Shown here: piece by piece, positions 47,066-58,805 of the stretch
Layout of the letters: each line of letters begins with the position of its first letter
Numbering within the stretch: the first letter of the stretch is position 1
Origin: Asterias rubens
Taxonomy: Eukaryota > Echinodermata > Asteroidea > Forcipulatida > Asteriidae
Assembly (NCBI RefSeq): GCF_902459465.1
Contig: NC_047073.1
Coordinates: forward strand, 3,348,001-3,412,000
Direction: 5' to 3'
Length of the DNA: 64,000 bases
The notes under the pieces: model-generated
What the model saw: only the letters and a program-made list of their open reading frames with translations
What the model was told of the DNA's origin: nothing
The model's database searches: none
Translations under genes and position numbers: made by a program

Positions 47066-47129
47066 AATTATATTGTTTTATTTTTACCGTTGGTAGGGGT
47101 CTGGTTGTACACATCTTAAGATGGCGGTT

Positions 47130-47215
47130 TTTATCTTTTGAACAACCTTGACAGCCTGTGTTAAACTTGTAATCATTGTGTTAATATTTTAAGATTTAAA
47201 ATATATATTAATAAC
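47130..47215. repeat. dispersed repeat (about 85 bp), related to 61310-61395
   Basis: It shares GATGRCGGTTTTTAT, TTGACAGCC, ACTTGTAA, ATTGTGT and AAGATTTAAAATA in the same order. Confidence 0.6.
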
Positions 47216-47682
47216 ATAGAGATATCTGGTTATCTCTTACAAAATAAGAATAATTTGTACTGAACTTTTTTTTTTTTTACGAAAACAAAAATAGGGATCA
47301 GGCTTGTTGAATGTAGCTTGTCGTGCTCCCCCCGCCCCTTTCCAGACCCCTCTCCCCGACTAGGTCCAAGGTCTGGTGCCCTGAATCGTACTGGGTTTTT
47401 TATACGTAGTATGAACTAACATGGTATGGGTGGGGGAAAGAGGCAAAACTCAACCTGAGCTTGACATCAATATCACGTTGAATAATCTGGGTTTTTTTTT
47501 TTTTATTACTTAACACATCTACACTCCCTATAACAATATTTAAGCTGACGTATTTGCTTCTCTCACTAGCTACACAAACACCCATTGTCAACTTCATCTT
47601 TTACGGTACTATAAATCACAGACCAAACGATTCAACTCAAGAAATAACTACTGTCCTGAAATCAATATTACAAATAAAATTA

Positions 47683-47832
47683 TAGAATGACAGAGAATAT
47701 CACATAAAAGAATTGCTGGAGTACGGTCAAGAATGGATTCGATCCAGGGTTTCTTTATGCAGTAGCTGCTACCAGGGGTACACCGTTCCCCCAGGAGTTT
47801 AGCCCACACAGTCACCTTACTATCCGCCCCCA
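47683..47832 (-). mobile_element. tRNA-derived SINE-like repeat, copy 2
   Basis: Reverse-strand copy of 44519-44668 with high identity over about 145 bases. Confidence 0.6.
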
Positions 47833-48034
47833 TACAAACACTGCTTGGCCAGAAAATCTTTCTTAATTATGGCAAAAGAGTTTAGTCAAAATGCCAACAT
47901 CATTATCATAATGACTGTGAAACAATAGATGTCATATAAAACATGTTATTTAGTTTGACCTATACACCGACGTGTGTAAAACACTGCATACTCTTTCCCA
48001 TGTCATGTGAAAACAGGTTACACAGGCATATTAC

Positions 48035-48112
48035 TCAAGTGGGATTCGAACCCATAACCATTTGAGAGTAGATGTCTTACCACCGAGATTACCCGGTAGC
48101 CATAATAGAGGC
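48035..48112 (-). pseudogene. tRNA-like sequence (SINE head or tRNA pseudogene)
   Basis: On the minus strand TGGCTACCGGG (A-box position) and GGTTCGAATCCC (B box) are spaced as in a tRNA. The acceptor stem does not pair, so it is not a functional tRNA. Confidence 0.55.
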
Positions 48113-48166
48113 AGTATGAATTCCCCAAAAAATCATCATCATCTCGGAAGGAAGAGTAAACATCTA

Positions 48167-48521
48167 TTAAAGGCACTGGACACTATTGGTAATTGTCGAG
48201 AACTAGTCTTCTCACTCGGTGTATCTCAACAGATGCATGAATTAACTAACCTGTGAAAAAGTTAACTCATTTTGTCGTCGAAGTTGCAGAAAAACACCCT
48301 TGTCACTAAAATAATAAAAGACTTCTAGTTAGAAGTAGTTTATTCTTATCTGAAAGCACACAAATCCGTCCAAAAGGGTGTTTTTCTTTCATCATTCCCT
48401 AGCAACTTCGATGACCAATTGAGCCAAAATTTTTACAGGCTTGTTATTTATGGTTATGATGGGATACACCAAGTGAGAAGACATGTCTTTGACAATTACC
48501 AAACCTGTACCTTCCCTTTAA
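48167..48521. mobile_element. family A element, diverged
   Basis: TTAAAGGCACTGGACACTAT to a degraded CCAAACCTGTACCTTCCCTTT. Confidence 0.8.
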
Positions 48522-48774
48522 AGTGGGGTTGTTTTTGAGTTCACATGAGACTTGTGTGGAGCAGCTGTATGCGACCAATCAATACAAGACGAATGAATAA
48601 ACGTCATAAGAAAAAAAAAAAAAACCTTAAGAAGTATGAATTCCAACCTATTCGTATCACTACGGGACATAACACCACAAAAGGTCTATAGTAACATTAT
48701 AAGGCGAAAGTATAACGTGTGTGGGTGTTCACAACCGAATCTGCAAACCCATGAATCCTATTGTTTCAAAAGTA

Positions 48775-49012
48775 TTAAAGAACACGTTGCCTTGGATCGG
48801 ACCAGTTGGTCTTTGAAAAGCGTTTTTGTAACCGTTTTTTATAATATGCATATGGGTAGAAAGATGTTGTAAAAGTAGAATACAATGATCCACACAAACA
48901 TGCCTCGAAATTGCACGGTTTTCCTTTTACCTCGTCGACTAACACGGTCGGCCATTTATGAGAGTCAAATTTTTGTGTGGGCCTTTGGACAATACTGTTA
49001 ACCGATTTTGTG
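48775..49012. mobile_element. family C half copy joined to a family B end
   Basis: TTAAAGAACACGTTGCCTTG to CACGGTCGGCCATTTATG, then GGGCCTTTGGACAATACTGT, which belongs to family B. Confidence 0.7.
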
Positions 49013-49890
49013 CGATTGCTTAAAGTCACGCGGAAATTTACCATGGCACTTTTACACCTTCATTATTTACTCAACAAACATTCATGATTTTCGAAGACAC
49101 AACAAGAATTGGGCAAAATTTTACAAAGAGTCATATCTTACTATCCATCTGTACGTTGACTTCAGGAAAGTTATAAAAAAAAAATTATTCAAACGGCAAC
49201 TCTTTTTCTTCCCCTACCCCCGCCCTCAATGTTAAGGTTATACCATTTTCAGGTTGATGTTTCTTCTTTTTACCCCACACACGTACGAGTGAAACTTGAG
49301 CACGCAAAGAATTCGCATTTCAATATTATTACAAATAACGAAGTGAAACATCTCGGACAATGTGAACATCAAACTGAACATACTCAGAATCACCTAGAAA
49401 TGTTTTGTAAAAATGTTACTGAAGCCCAAATACGGTCAACATTAAACAAATAAAGCTAACAAAAGGTGTGTTTTTATATCGGTACACATAGGAACGGCTG
49501 CGCTTTGTACAGGCTATTGTGACGTCGCCTTAGTACGGTGGGTGCAAAGGCAGTTTCGTATTACACGCACACAATGCGAGTCGTACTTATATGACAATGC
49601 ATGACGTACGTTGCACTGCTCACCCCCATTCAATGGACAACTCAGTCGAAATGTATCTACGTAATTAATGTATACTTCTTATATCATATGTCGTAGCATA
49701 ACTGTAGCTAAAATTAAAATATAAGTTTTCTTTTTTTATATAACAATACCTTATTTCGGCATTTCCGAGGTAAGATGCACCACTGGGATTATTTAGGATA
49801 TTTTTGTAGACATCCAAATATTCCTGTGAGATTTCATAAATTATTGAACTTGTTAGAATATCCGTTATCTTTTTTTATCATAATAATATC
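49013..49890. other. intergenic, nothing recognised
   Basis: Open frames at 49008-49453 carry no recognised motif; the rest is AT-rich. Confidence 0.45.
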
Positions 49891-49894
49891 GAAG

Positions 49895-50200
49895 TCTTAT
49901 ATAGCGCACGTATCTAATACCAAACAAGGTACTCAAGGCGCTGAGTATATACAAACTTTCAGTAAGATAGGTTATTGCAGTGATGAATTTTGAAAACCCA
50001 ATTAGTTAGCACCTTATAAGGGTTTACAAGGTGCTACGGCGCATTAAGCAGCCACAGCCAGGAACACCGGGGCGAACCCCTTCTCTTATCGATGAGTGCG
50101 CTGGGTTCTTTTACATGCGTTACACAACACATGGGACCAACGGCTTTACGTCCCATCCGAAGGACGAAAATCATAATATTGTTAGTTTCGGAAAGGGTCT
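49895..50200 (-). mobile_element. SINE-like element, minus orientation
   Basis: The block at 50061-50166 (reverse strand GTCCTTCGGATGGGACGTAA, then AAGAGAAGGGGTTCGCCCC) is shared with the plus-strand element at 59747-59860. Its 3' part contains TATAGCGCACGTATC and a GCACCTTATAAG/CTTACAAGGTGC-like inverted pair. Confidence 0.6.
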
Positions 50201-50350
50201 AGCACGAGTTGGTGCGAGTAAGAGTCACATGACAATCATGTGACAATCGTTCTTCAACCCGAACTGTCCTAACTCCTCCGAGATCCTTATCACTGGATGA
50301 CCAATATCACTAATAACTGGCTGATTTGGTTGCCGTATAGAGTGGTAGTA

Positions 50351-50552
50351 GGGACTTTTCGTTTTCGACGACGGATGGTTCTGCGACGGTTGTTCAGCTA
50401 AACGTTGTCGTTTTCAGCACAACGAAGATTCATCCCAAGTACTGTCGTAGAAATTGAGGGACGACCGTCCTCAAAGCCGACGCATGCGCAGATGACGCCA
50501 AATGTCATCTTAACCGTCGCGGAACCATCCGTCGTCGAAAACGAAAAGTCCC
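50351..50552. mobile_element. MITE with 41-bp inverted ends and TA target duplication
   Basis: GGGACTTTTCGTTTTCGACG and its complement at the right form 41-base arms with one mismatch. TA flanks both sides (50349-50350, 50553-50554), suggesting mobilisation by a Tc1/mariner-type enzyme. No coding sequence inside. Confidence 0.92.
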
Positions 50553-50636
50553 TATTCAGCGTTGAGTCTTCACCAAAAAGACATCAATTACATGGTTTTA
50601 AAGCAACATGACGTCATTGTCAAAGAGATTGCCCAA

Positions 50637-50822
50637 TCTCATAGAGCTGGTAAGGGAGAAAACAATTTTCTGCTGTAAGCAGAAATGAGCAGGATACCAG
50701 TCGCAAATTTCACATGTTATATTGTATTTTGGCTGGTCACCCTATTCTGGTAAGCATAATTCCGCTGTGCTTAGCTACTTGTTGTGCGTAATTTATTAGC
50801 AGCTCTATCAAATTGGGCCAAG
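50637..50822. mobile_element. family D element
   Basis: CAATCTCATAGAGCTGGTAA to TAGCAGCTCTATCAAATTGG. Confidence 0.8.
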
Positions 50823-51623
50823 TATCTGCACTGTGACCCAACACAGGCGCCTACATGATATAACAAACCTATAATAATTTAACCCCATTCGATAAAAATA
50901 GTGTAAAAACACCTTGTAAGCGTTCATTGTTTTTTATAGATATGGATTAGGCCATGTGGACATCAACAAAACTAATTGATTAACATTTTTGACATTTTTG
51001 AGACACCTCGAAAATTGTTATGTTCATAAAAGAAGGAAAGAATAAAAGAATAATTGAGAGACGTTATTGTCAGTAACGCTTCTCAGATTCAATTTTCTGG
51101 GGAGAAAAACTGATGTGGTTTTCCATAACGCACATTTACTTCACGTGACTGTGCATCTCAAACTACTTTATACTAATTTTGATATAATACTAACATTCAT
51201 TTTTAAGAGTGACTACCTAACGTAGGCATCCCTCTTTTATCTGAGTGTTTGTTGTTGGCCAACAGATACAACCCATCGTGGTAAATTTCATGCCATGGTT
51301 CAAATAGGCTGACTAGACTACTTCCATCAAAGTGGAGACAGATTTTCTTTCGGTAACTTAAATCCCCACAGAAACGGATACACCTCCGTATTCTTGTAAC
51401 TTCTATTATTTATAACCAAAAATAACTACAGTGGTTTTAAATTTAGCAAACGGATAAACATTGTAAAAAACGGGATACGTCAAACATCCCTAATCATTGG
51501 AATGAGCGAGCAGTCTGATTGTTAACAAGGTTTGATTGTAATTTATGATATAAATCCCATTCTATCCCCCAGTCTCCTGTTCGTCTTCAAGTTGTTGATT
51601 CTATGTGTTTATGAGACCTGTTT

Positions 51624-52002
51624 TTAAAGCCATTATACACTTTCGGAACAGAAATAAATAAAAAAAAGTTCACAGATTTACAAATAGCTTACAGGGTTTA
51701 CAGAAGGTAATGGTGAAAGACTTCTCTTGAAATATTATTTTATGAAATGCTTTACTTTTTGAGAAAACATTAAAACAATTATCAATTCTCGGTAGCGAGA
51801 ATTACGGATTTATTTTAAACACATGTCGTGACACGGCGAAACGTGCGGAAACATGGGAGGGGTTTTCCCGTTATTTTCTCCCGACTCCGATGACCGATTG
51901 AGCCTAAATTTTCACAGGTTTGTTATTTTATATATATGTTGTGATACACGAAGATAGGGCCTTTGGACAATACTGTTTACCGAAAGTGTCCAATGGCTTT
52001 AA
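51624..52002. mobile_element. family B element
   Basis: TTAAAGCCATTATACACTTT to GAAAGTGTCCAATGGCTTTAA; very similar to 24454-24829. Confidence 0.92.
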
Positions 52003-52133
52003 GTCAAAACAGTGTTGTATATTTTTAACTTGATACACTATACGTTCTATAGGCGAGTGTTATCTGTAACTTATACGGACTGGGCACTCACTATCAGACC
52101 ATATTACCGATCTATTACTGGAATTATCCAATG

Positions 52134-52640
52134 GGGTCTAACACAGTGATGAGGGTACCAGGGAGACATGATACCACTCTCATCCGATGGGTGTCAATGG
52201 TAGCCTTCGTTTAGCTTCCCTGGGTCGACCCCGGTGTGTGGCGGTTTTTTCCCCAGGACGAGTGTGTGCAGATAATTACCCACGGTGGTCCTGCTAAAAA
52301 AAACCGCCACGCACCGGGGTCGACCCAGGGAAGCTAAATGAACGCACCCTATAACAGTAATGAGGGTACCAGGGAGACATGATACCACTCTCATTCGATG
52401 AGGGTCTAACACAGTGATGAGGGTACCAGGGATACATGATACCACTCTCATCCAATGAGGGTCTATAACACAATGATGAGGGTACCAGGGAGACATGATA
52501 GCAGTCTCATCTAATGGGTGTCTAACACAGTGATGAGGGTACCAGGGAGACATGATACCACTCTCATCCGATGGGTGTCTATAACAGTAATGAGGGAACC
52601 AGTGGGGCATGTTGCCACTTTTATTTGAGTGGGACCCACA
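52134..52640. repeat. 57-59 bp satellite interrupted by a family F element
   Basis: Units of GTGATGAGGGTACCAGGGAG, CATGATACCACTCTCATCCG, ATGGGTGTCTAACACA start near 52148, 52359, 52416, 52475, 52532 and 52589. The array is split by the F element. Confidence 0.92.
52199..52351. mobile_element. family F palindromic element inside the satellite
   Basis: TTCGTTTAGCTTCCCTGGGT to ACCCAGGGAAGCTAAATGAA. The left terminal bases are altered relative to 33669-33821. Confidence 0.9.
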
Positions 52641-52645
52641 TTCAT

Positions 52646-52905
52646 CAAAGGCAGTGGACACTATTGATAATTACTCAAAATATTTGTTAGCATACAACCG
52701 TACTTAATAACGAGTAATGGAGAGCTATTGATAGTTTAAAACATGGTGAGAAACGGCTCCCTCTGAAGTAACGTAGTTTTCGAGAAAGAATTAGATTTGA
52801 GGTCTCGAAACCAAACACCTGAAAGCACACAACTTCGTGTGATAAGGGCGTTTTCTCTTTCATTATGGTCTTTGACAATATTACCATTAGTGTCCAGTGT
52901 GTTTA
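52646..52905. mobile_element. family A element with central deletion
   Basis: AAAGGCAGTGGACACTATTG to TAGTGTCCAGTGTGTTTA. Confidence 0.85.
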
Positions 52906-53729
52906 GGGCACACAAATGCAACGAGAGACCGCGCATATAGTGGTGGGGATCTTTCCCCAATCAGCATGCAATACTTGACACATTTTGCGTAGCCACGTGT
53001 GTCACCCATTGCTTTCACTGTGAGAAATCCCTTTCAGTTATTATAGGCATAGACTGCAGAGGGCGCTAACACACTTGGAGCATAAGGAATTGCCAAAACA
53101 ATCTGAAAGCAACCTCGCCTATGAAATGCAACAAAATGATCGATTCAATCAAATAAACAATTGTTTCATTTAGCGAGAAGACGTTTTAAGTGTTTTAAGT
53201 GGTCCCTTAGCGTAATATATCATTACAAGGGTTAATTTAATTTCCCAAACATTAAAACAATGAAAATATCATTCCAAAGAGATCAATACACACAAATCTT
53301 TACAACATTTTCAAGAACAAGATGCAAACAAATCAATCACTGAGGAGTGATCCGTTGAAGCGCAGCTATAGTCAGACATGATCCCCGCTGATGTTGTACT
53401 ACTATAATTATAGCTTTAAAAGAGGGTCCCAACAAAGTTTAAAGATCAACAGGGGGCGCTCGACTATCTTTCTAGACTAAGGGTTTTGCCTATTCTGCGA
53501 TTTAATAATCAGTAGTATTCCGTTTTATTGCAGCCTAACCAACTTCTTCCAACCATCGTCAAACACGGATTGAACAATAAGTATGGACCTGTCCGATAGA
53601 TGCACCAACAATTATCGATACATTCCGATTCTAAATCTGGTTTGTTTTTAGTCAGCAAATAACTCTATGCAAACATCACATCAACTTTCAAAAAAGACAA
53701 TGAAGAAACACGTCAATGTTTGACGGGGC
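52906..53729. other. intergenic, nothing recognised
   Basis: No supported feature. Confidence 0.45.
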
Positions 53730-54790
53730 AGGAAAACCCACGCACAGTCATAGGGACTGCAAGAAACAATCAACATGCACGAATCCGGTCTGGGAATCGA
53801 ACCAAGGTCCACATAGATGATAAAGGCATGGACGTATAACCACATACAAGACGACCACAATACCACATTGTTCTCTACCGTACAGCCATATACAAATTAA
53901 CATTTCCTGTACAAAACAGACAGGACAAAATAATACGCTAGATTATTACACCTTATTTACAAGTCCGGGAATCGAACCAGGGTCCACTCAATGAGGAGGT
54001 GCAAGGCATGTTCGTAACCACATAAACAAGCCGACCACAATGCTACATTGTTCTCATCCGTACAGCCGTTTAAAGTTAACATTCCCTGTACAAAACAGAC
54101 AAAATAAAACAAAATGATACTCTGTATTACTACACCTTATTCACAAGTGCGGGAATCGAACCAAGGTCCACTTAGGAGGTGCAAGGCATGGACGTAACCA
54201 CAGACGACCACAATGCAACATTGTTCTCTACCGTACAGCAACTCAAATCTAACATCCCTGTACAAAACAGAAATACATGACAAAGCAATACTCTGTATTA
54301 ACTATTAATACACCTTATTCACATGCAGTCAAGGAATCGAACCAGGGTCCACTCACTGAGAAGGTGCTAGGCAGGGACGTTACATTATAAGCCGACCAGA
54401 ATGCCACATATTTCTCTACCGTACAGCAATTTAAATTTAACATCCCAGACAGGACAAAAATACTCTGTATTATTACACCGAAAAACTTTCCGTATGGCGC
54501 CACCACTTTTTCACAAATTTTTACAAAAAAGGATATATCAACCAGGTAAATTAGATACTATATTATTTTATTTCGAATGAAAAAGTGGTGGCGCCATACG
54601 GAAACTTTTCCACTATATTATTTTATTTCGAATGAAAAAGTGGTGGCGCCATACGGAAACTTTTCCAACAACTCTACAGTATTCACCAACCATGCAGTCC
54701 GGGAATCGAACCATGGTCCACATAGATCATGGGGAGTGACGTTTAAAACACTACATGTTTAAGCCGACCTAATTAAATGCCCCATTGTTC
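53730..54790 (-). repeat. tandem array of about 180-bp units carrying a tRNA B-box-like block
   Basis: GGGAATCGAACCAGGGTCCA (reverse strand CTGGTTCGATTCCC, a B-box match) recurs at 53792, 53967, 54151, 54332 and 54701. The spacings are 175, 184, 181 and about twice 184. Each unit also holds GACCACAATGCCACATTGTT, CTCTACCGTACAGCAATTTA and CCTGTACAAAACAGACA. A hairpin sequence sits between the last two. Confidence 0.9.
54483..54665. mobile_element. hairpin-forming insertion within the 180-bp array
   Basis: CTTTCCGTATGGCGCCACCA then CTTTTTCA at the left; its complement GAAAAAGTGGTGGCGCCATA then CGGAAAC occurs twice to the right (about 54579 and 54634), as a roughly 55-bp direct duplication of one arm. 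Confidence 0.8.
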
Positions 54791-55570
54791 TCTACCTTGC
54801 AGCAATTTAAATTTAACATCCCTATACAAATCAACATTACCGGACAAAACATCACTCTATGTATTATTAACACAGCTCTTCCTCGTGTAAATCCAACGAT
54901 AGATTGTACACCTGTTACAATCGAACCAGGTTGTCAACGCAGCCCTGGGCTAGTTGTCAACGCAATACAAATGGCTACGAGTCCAGGAACACGACTTCAC
55001 CCTGTCAGTTTGTTGTTTAATGTGCTTGAGTATGTTTATTTTGAATGACAATCTTACCTGATGATTACACGAATTGGCGAGGGATATGAAGGCTCTAACA
55101 GCAAACAGCTTACTCCAGGCTATACGTAAGCGCATAAATCTATCTATGATCTCCGAAGATGACATCTTGGAGCCAGAAATCTGCTCATTTTCTCCGCTCA
55201 TCTGAGATCTCCCCGTCCACACAACCGACGTGACCGTGTGCGTAGAGACCAAATCAAAATTTTCAATATGGCGCCAAGTGTTAGTTAGCTGTTCTATTTC
55301 CGCAGGGCAAATTGTAAAGGGAAATCCGAACATGCCTCCGAATGAAGTTATTGGTTCATTTTTGTTTTGCTTCTTTTATTCGCTATGAGGTTTGTACAAA
55401 ATTTAATAATGTCGTGCCCCGGAAATAAATATAAATCCCAATAATGTAACGTGTACGTGATTTTTGTGGGGTTCTTTAATAATTATTTCAAGAGTTTCTT
55501 AAGTTACGAAAAGTTCTAGAGGTACATTAGCTGAGTCGAGTAACATAATAAAGAAGGAGTACCATCAACT

Positions 55571-55643
55571 GGCCCTGTGGCCTAATGGATAAGGCGTCAG
55601 TCTCCGGAACTGAAGATTGTGGGTTCGAGTCCCACCAGGGTCG
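55571..55643 (+). tRNA. tRNA-Arg (anticodon CCG)
   Basis: A complete cloverleaf is visible: acceptor stem GGCCCTG pairs with CAGGGTC, the D arm is GCCTAATGGATAAGGC, anticodon stem TCAGT pairs with ACTGA around loop CTCCGGA, and the T arm GTGGG pairs with CCCAC, then G as discriminator. The A box TGGCCTAATGG and B box GGTTCGAGTCC match RNA polymerase III promoters. There is no intron and CCA is not encoded, as usual in eukaryotes. A TTTT run about 20 bases downstream can end transcription. A G-family element begins 68 bases downstream. Confidence 0.96.
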
Positions 55644-55710
55644 TCCGATCACAGTTTGTACTTTTACTATGGCCTTCTCTGATAATATAACAAAACAGTT
55701 TCTTTCTTTT

Positions 55711-56060
55711 TTAAAGGATTCGGGTACTTTTTCAAAATGTCCACAGATTTACCTTAAACTTACAGGGTTTGAAGATTAGGATAGTGGAAAGCTTCCCTTC
55801 AAATATTATTAACTAAGGATGTGTAGTTTTTGAGAAATAAGACCAAAATTATTTTAGCATGTAAAATCCCCTTAACCAGTTATGATATTATACCAAAACC
55901 ATAGCATAACTGGTTAATACGTTTTTACATGCTAAAACTAAGACGAAAATTATTACTTTTACTCATTTATCAAAAACTACAGCACCTCAGTAAGTAAAAT
56001 TTCAAGGGAAGCTTTCTACTATCATAATCTTCAAACTGTGTAAGTACATATACCCTTTAA
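55711..56060. mobile_element. family G element
   Basis: TTAAAGGATTCGGGTACTTT to AAGTACATATACCCTTTAA. Two inverted halves meet at about 55890 around GCATGTAAAA... TTTTTACATGC. Confidence 0.88.
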
Positions 56061-58000
56061 GTTGAGGCCGCATAGTTATATCATGCCCGATATGATGGAG
56101 GAAGTTGGTATCCTGCTCCCTCCAGCCCCCCCCCCCATATATTCCCAAATTTAAATATACAAAGGCAGCATTTGTGTCTAAGTTTCCTCAATATAACTTT
56201 GTCATATTTTAATACACCTTTTTATCTTTTTGTGCACATTGAATACATTTTGGCCTTTGGACCACTTGTTTAATTTTATCGTGTTGATAATAAAAACACC
56301 CCAGAAATAAAGAGTCTCCGCTTTCTTCATAGTGTTTCTGTATCTTATTGTCACCATGTAGACAAGATGTTCGCCACAAGAACTCATATCTCATTCCCAG
56401 GTGCAGAACCAAAAAACTACCGAAATTATATTGCCAAATCAATTATATGTAGACTGATATGTCAATTTTGTTGAGCGCAACCCGTCCTTGAACTATAGAC
56501 CTTTATCACTGTGTGGCCATCTTAATTTTACTCCATTCCAACACCCCCTGTAACCAAACTGAGGCTGGACGAAATAATAGTCTGGTGTCATGCGCAAAGA
56601 GGGAACATGACCAAAATGGGGACAGCGTGATAAGGTTATATTGCTTTGACACAATATATTCCTCTTCCACAGAAGTAGACCCCCTCCTTTCGCTCGTCCC
56701 CAGCGCCTTGCTTTAACCAAAGGCGCTGGGATGGGCAAACGTGTCACGCACTGCCATAGGTTGAATAATGCGCAGTCCCATCATGCATCACACTCACACT
56801 GCACCATATTTCTATGCACTGCATACGTGACGTACTTCCTGAACAAGAATCTGTGCAAGCGATTAGCCCATCCCAGCGGTCCTGGACAGACTGGCCGCTG
56901 GGGCCGAGCGAACCCCCTCCTAACTCCTCCCATTAGAACGCCAGAGTTTCCCGCGCAAAATGAAGAGACAATAGAGGGGGTACCACAGCGTACCATCCCA
57001 GAGATACAAATCGCCTGGCATGGTTGGCATGGTCGGCCGAATGTTAGTAAAACACTCAATCGTAAAAACAGATGTTTTAACAAAATTCAAAATTGTGGGC
57101 AAACTTTCAATTAAAAATAATACCTCTCATAATTAGTTGTTTTGTTTTATACAAAATCAACCATTTTGGTTACATTGTTACAAAAAAATAGCGATCTTAT
57201 CTCGATTTGCACTTAGCCTTAAAAGGCTTTCCATAGTTTTCCAATCTGGGTTGGCAAAAACTCGGGCTGTGACGTTGAAAAAGAAAGGTATATCGGGAGA
57301 GTTACGACATTTGCGATTAGGAGCCATTTTGTTCCCAAGGACACCATGGGCGAACACAAGGTGCCAGACTAGTCTGTCCATTGAGTTGTGCTGCTTTTGG
57401 AGACAACATGGCGTCCAGCAACCACGTGACCAAAGAAAACTGGTCCCTCCATGTCGCAACTCTCTCAATACACAGCTCTGTATACCATCCAGCCCCAGAT
57501 ACGAATAGTTTAAAGCAACCACCATATAATGTTATGCCTGAGAACTAGGCCACAGTGTAGTGCAAATAGTTAAATTTAATTAAGCTCATGATACGGCACA
57601 ATATTGATTCCGGCAAGATAATGAAATTAAGACGCAAAAATGTTGGTCACATTTTAAATAAAACCGAACATACATTGATACCTCACCATGCAATGCCTCA
57701 AATCACTCATAATGTTCAACATTATGCTGAAGGATACGGAACGTACAAATTGTGTATGGTCGGGCGTTTTTAACTTGCTCCACCCTAAAATGCACCCTTG
57801 GCTTCACATCGATTGGTACTTTTCCAGTCGATTTCTCTAATACAGGTAAACACCTAGATCCTCTATATTTTGCTTCGAAAGTGTCAGGCAAACGGTTCCA
57901 TACTCTGGGGCATTATTATTCATGTAACATTTATCAAACTCGGTTCATAGCGTTTCCATAGTACAGAAAGGCTTCAGACGTGCGCAAATAACTACCCGGT
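56061..58000. other. intergenic, unassigned; CpG-richer parts at 56500-57500
   Basis: Overlapping open frames on both strands at about 56730-57110 and 57140-57525 contain no motif I know. An ATGGCG in a good context at 57409 opens a 34-codon frame. It could be an unrecognised repeat or a promoter-proximal region; I cannot support a gene. Confidence 0.35.
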
Positions 58001-58206
58001 AGCTATTTCATGTTTCATATTTTAGTGTATCGCGGACAGTGAAGTCTTGGGATTTTGAGTGAGCAAGTTTCGTGCATATCGAACTTGATGTCAACATTTT
58101 TTACTAGTCATCACATTATAGACAAGTCTTTTTGTTTCACAGTTGTTAAATTTAATGAAATTTAATTATTGAAATTACATTGCGTCGTTGACTACATAGT
58201 TATAAA

Positions 58207-58418
58207 TTACGCCGGCTTCGCCACAAGAAAATTAACACCGGATTCACCAAAAAAAGATCACACCGGCTTCTTCACCAGAAATAAATTAACACCGGCTTCG
58301 CCACAAATAGATTTACAACGGCTTCACCACAAATAGATATACACTGGCTTCACCCCAAAATAGATGAACACCGGCTCCCCCACAAACACTGACTTCGCTA
58401 CAAATATAGATTTACACC
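58207..58418. repeat. 27-bp minisatellite, about eight units
   Basis: Units of the type ACACCGGCTTCGCCACAAAT plus AGATTA, with drift between copies. Confidence 0.9.
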
Positions 58419-58533
58419 TTTGATATGCGACATGCGGATATGAATTGAGGTTACACTGTACGTGCAATCAGCGTTACCTCGATACACGAATAAGCTTCAA
58501 GCTCAAGGCCAAGTGACGAGCTTGATGGAAAGG

Positions 58534-58804
58534 GACGCTAGTCGCATGTGGGGAAGAAGGTTAATTGTTAATAGACTGGTCCCCTGTCCTTATCTGCAAG
58601 GATATATTATGGACATGTATCGCGTGGATGCTAGTCACATGTGGGATGAAGGTTGATTGTTAATAGACTGGTCCCCTGTCTTTATCTGCAAGGATATATT
58701 ATGGACATGTATCGACATGGATGCTAGTCACATGTGGGGTGAAGGTTGATTGTTAATAGACTGGTCCCCTGTCCTTATCCGCAATGATATATGGACAGGT
58801 ATCG
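58534..58804. repeat. 93-bp tandem repeat, three units
   Basis: GATGCTAGTCACATGTGGG, GAAGGTTGATTGTTAATAG and CTGGTCCCCTGTCCTTATCT recur; units start at 58534, 58627 and 58720. Confidence 0.93.
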
Positions 58805-58805
58805 G

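Noticed and set aside
48035..48112. Intact tRNA gene on the minus strand
   Set aside because: A and B boxes are present but the acceptor stem does not pair, so I list it as tRNA-like only.
52194..52661. 155-codon minus-strand frame with repeated SPWYPHH-like units
   Set aside because: Encoded by the 57-59 bp satellite and interrupted by a palindromic element; unit lengths are not all multiples of three, and no coding signal exists beyond the repeat.
53730..54790. CRISPR array
   Set aside because: Units are about 180 bp, conserved throughout rather than short repeats with unique spacers, and the DNA is eukaryotic.
57137..57525. Overlapping 115-123 codon frames on opposite strands
   Set aside because: Neither strand shows a recognisable domain or splice context; I could not tell a gene from a repeat, so it is left as unassigned sequence.
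58207..58418. CRISPR-like 27-bp repeats
   Set aside because: Head-to-tail minisatellite without spacers.
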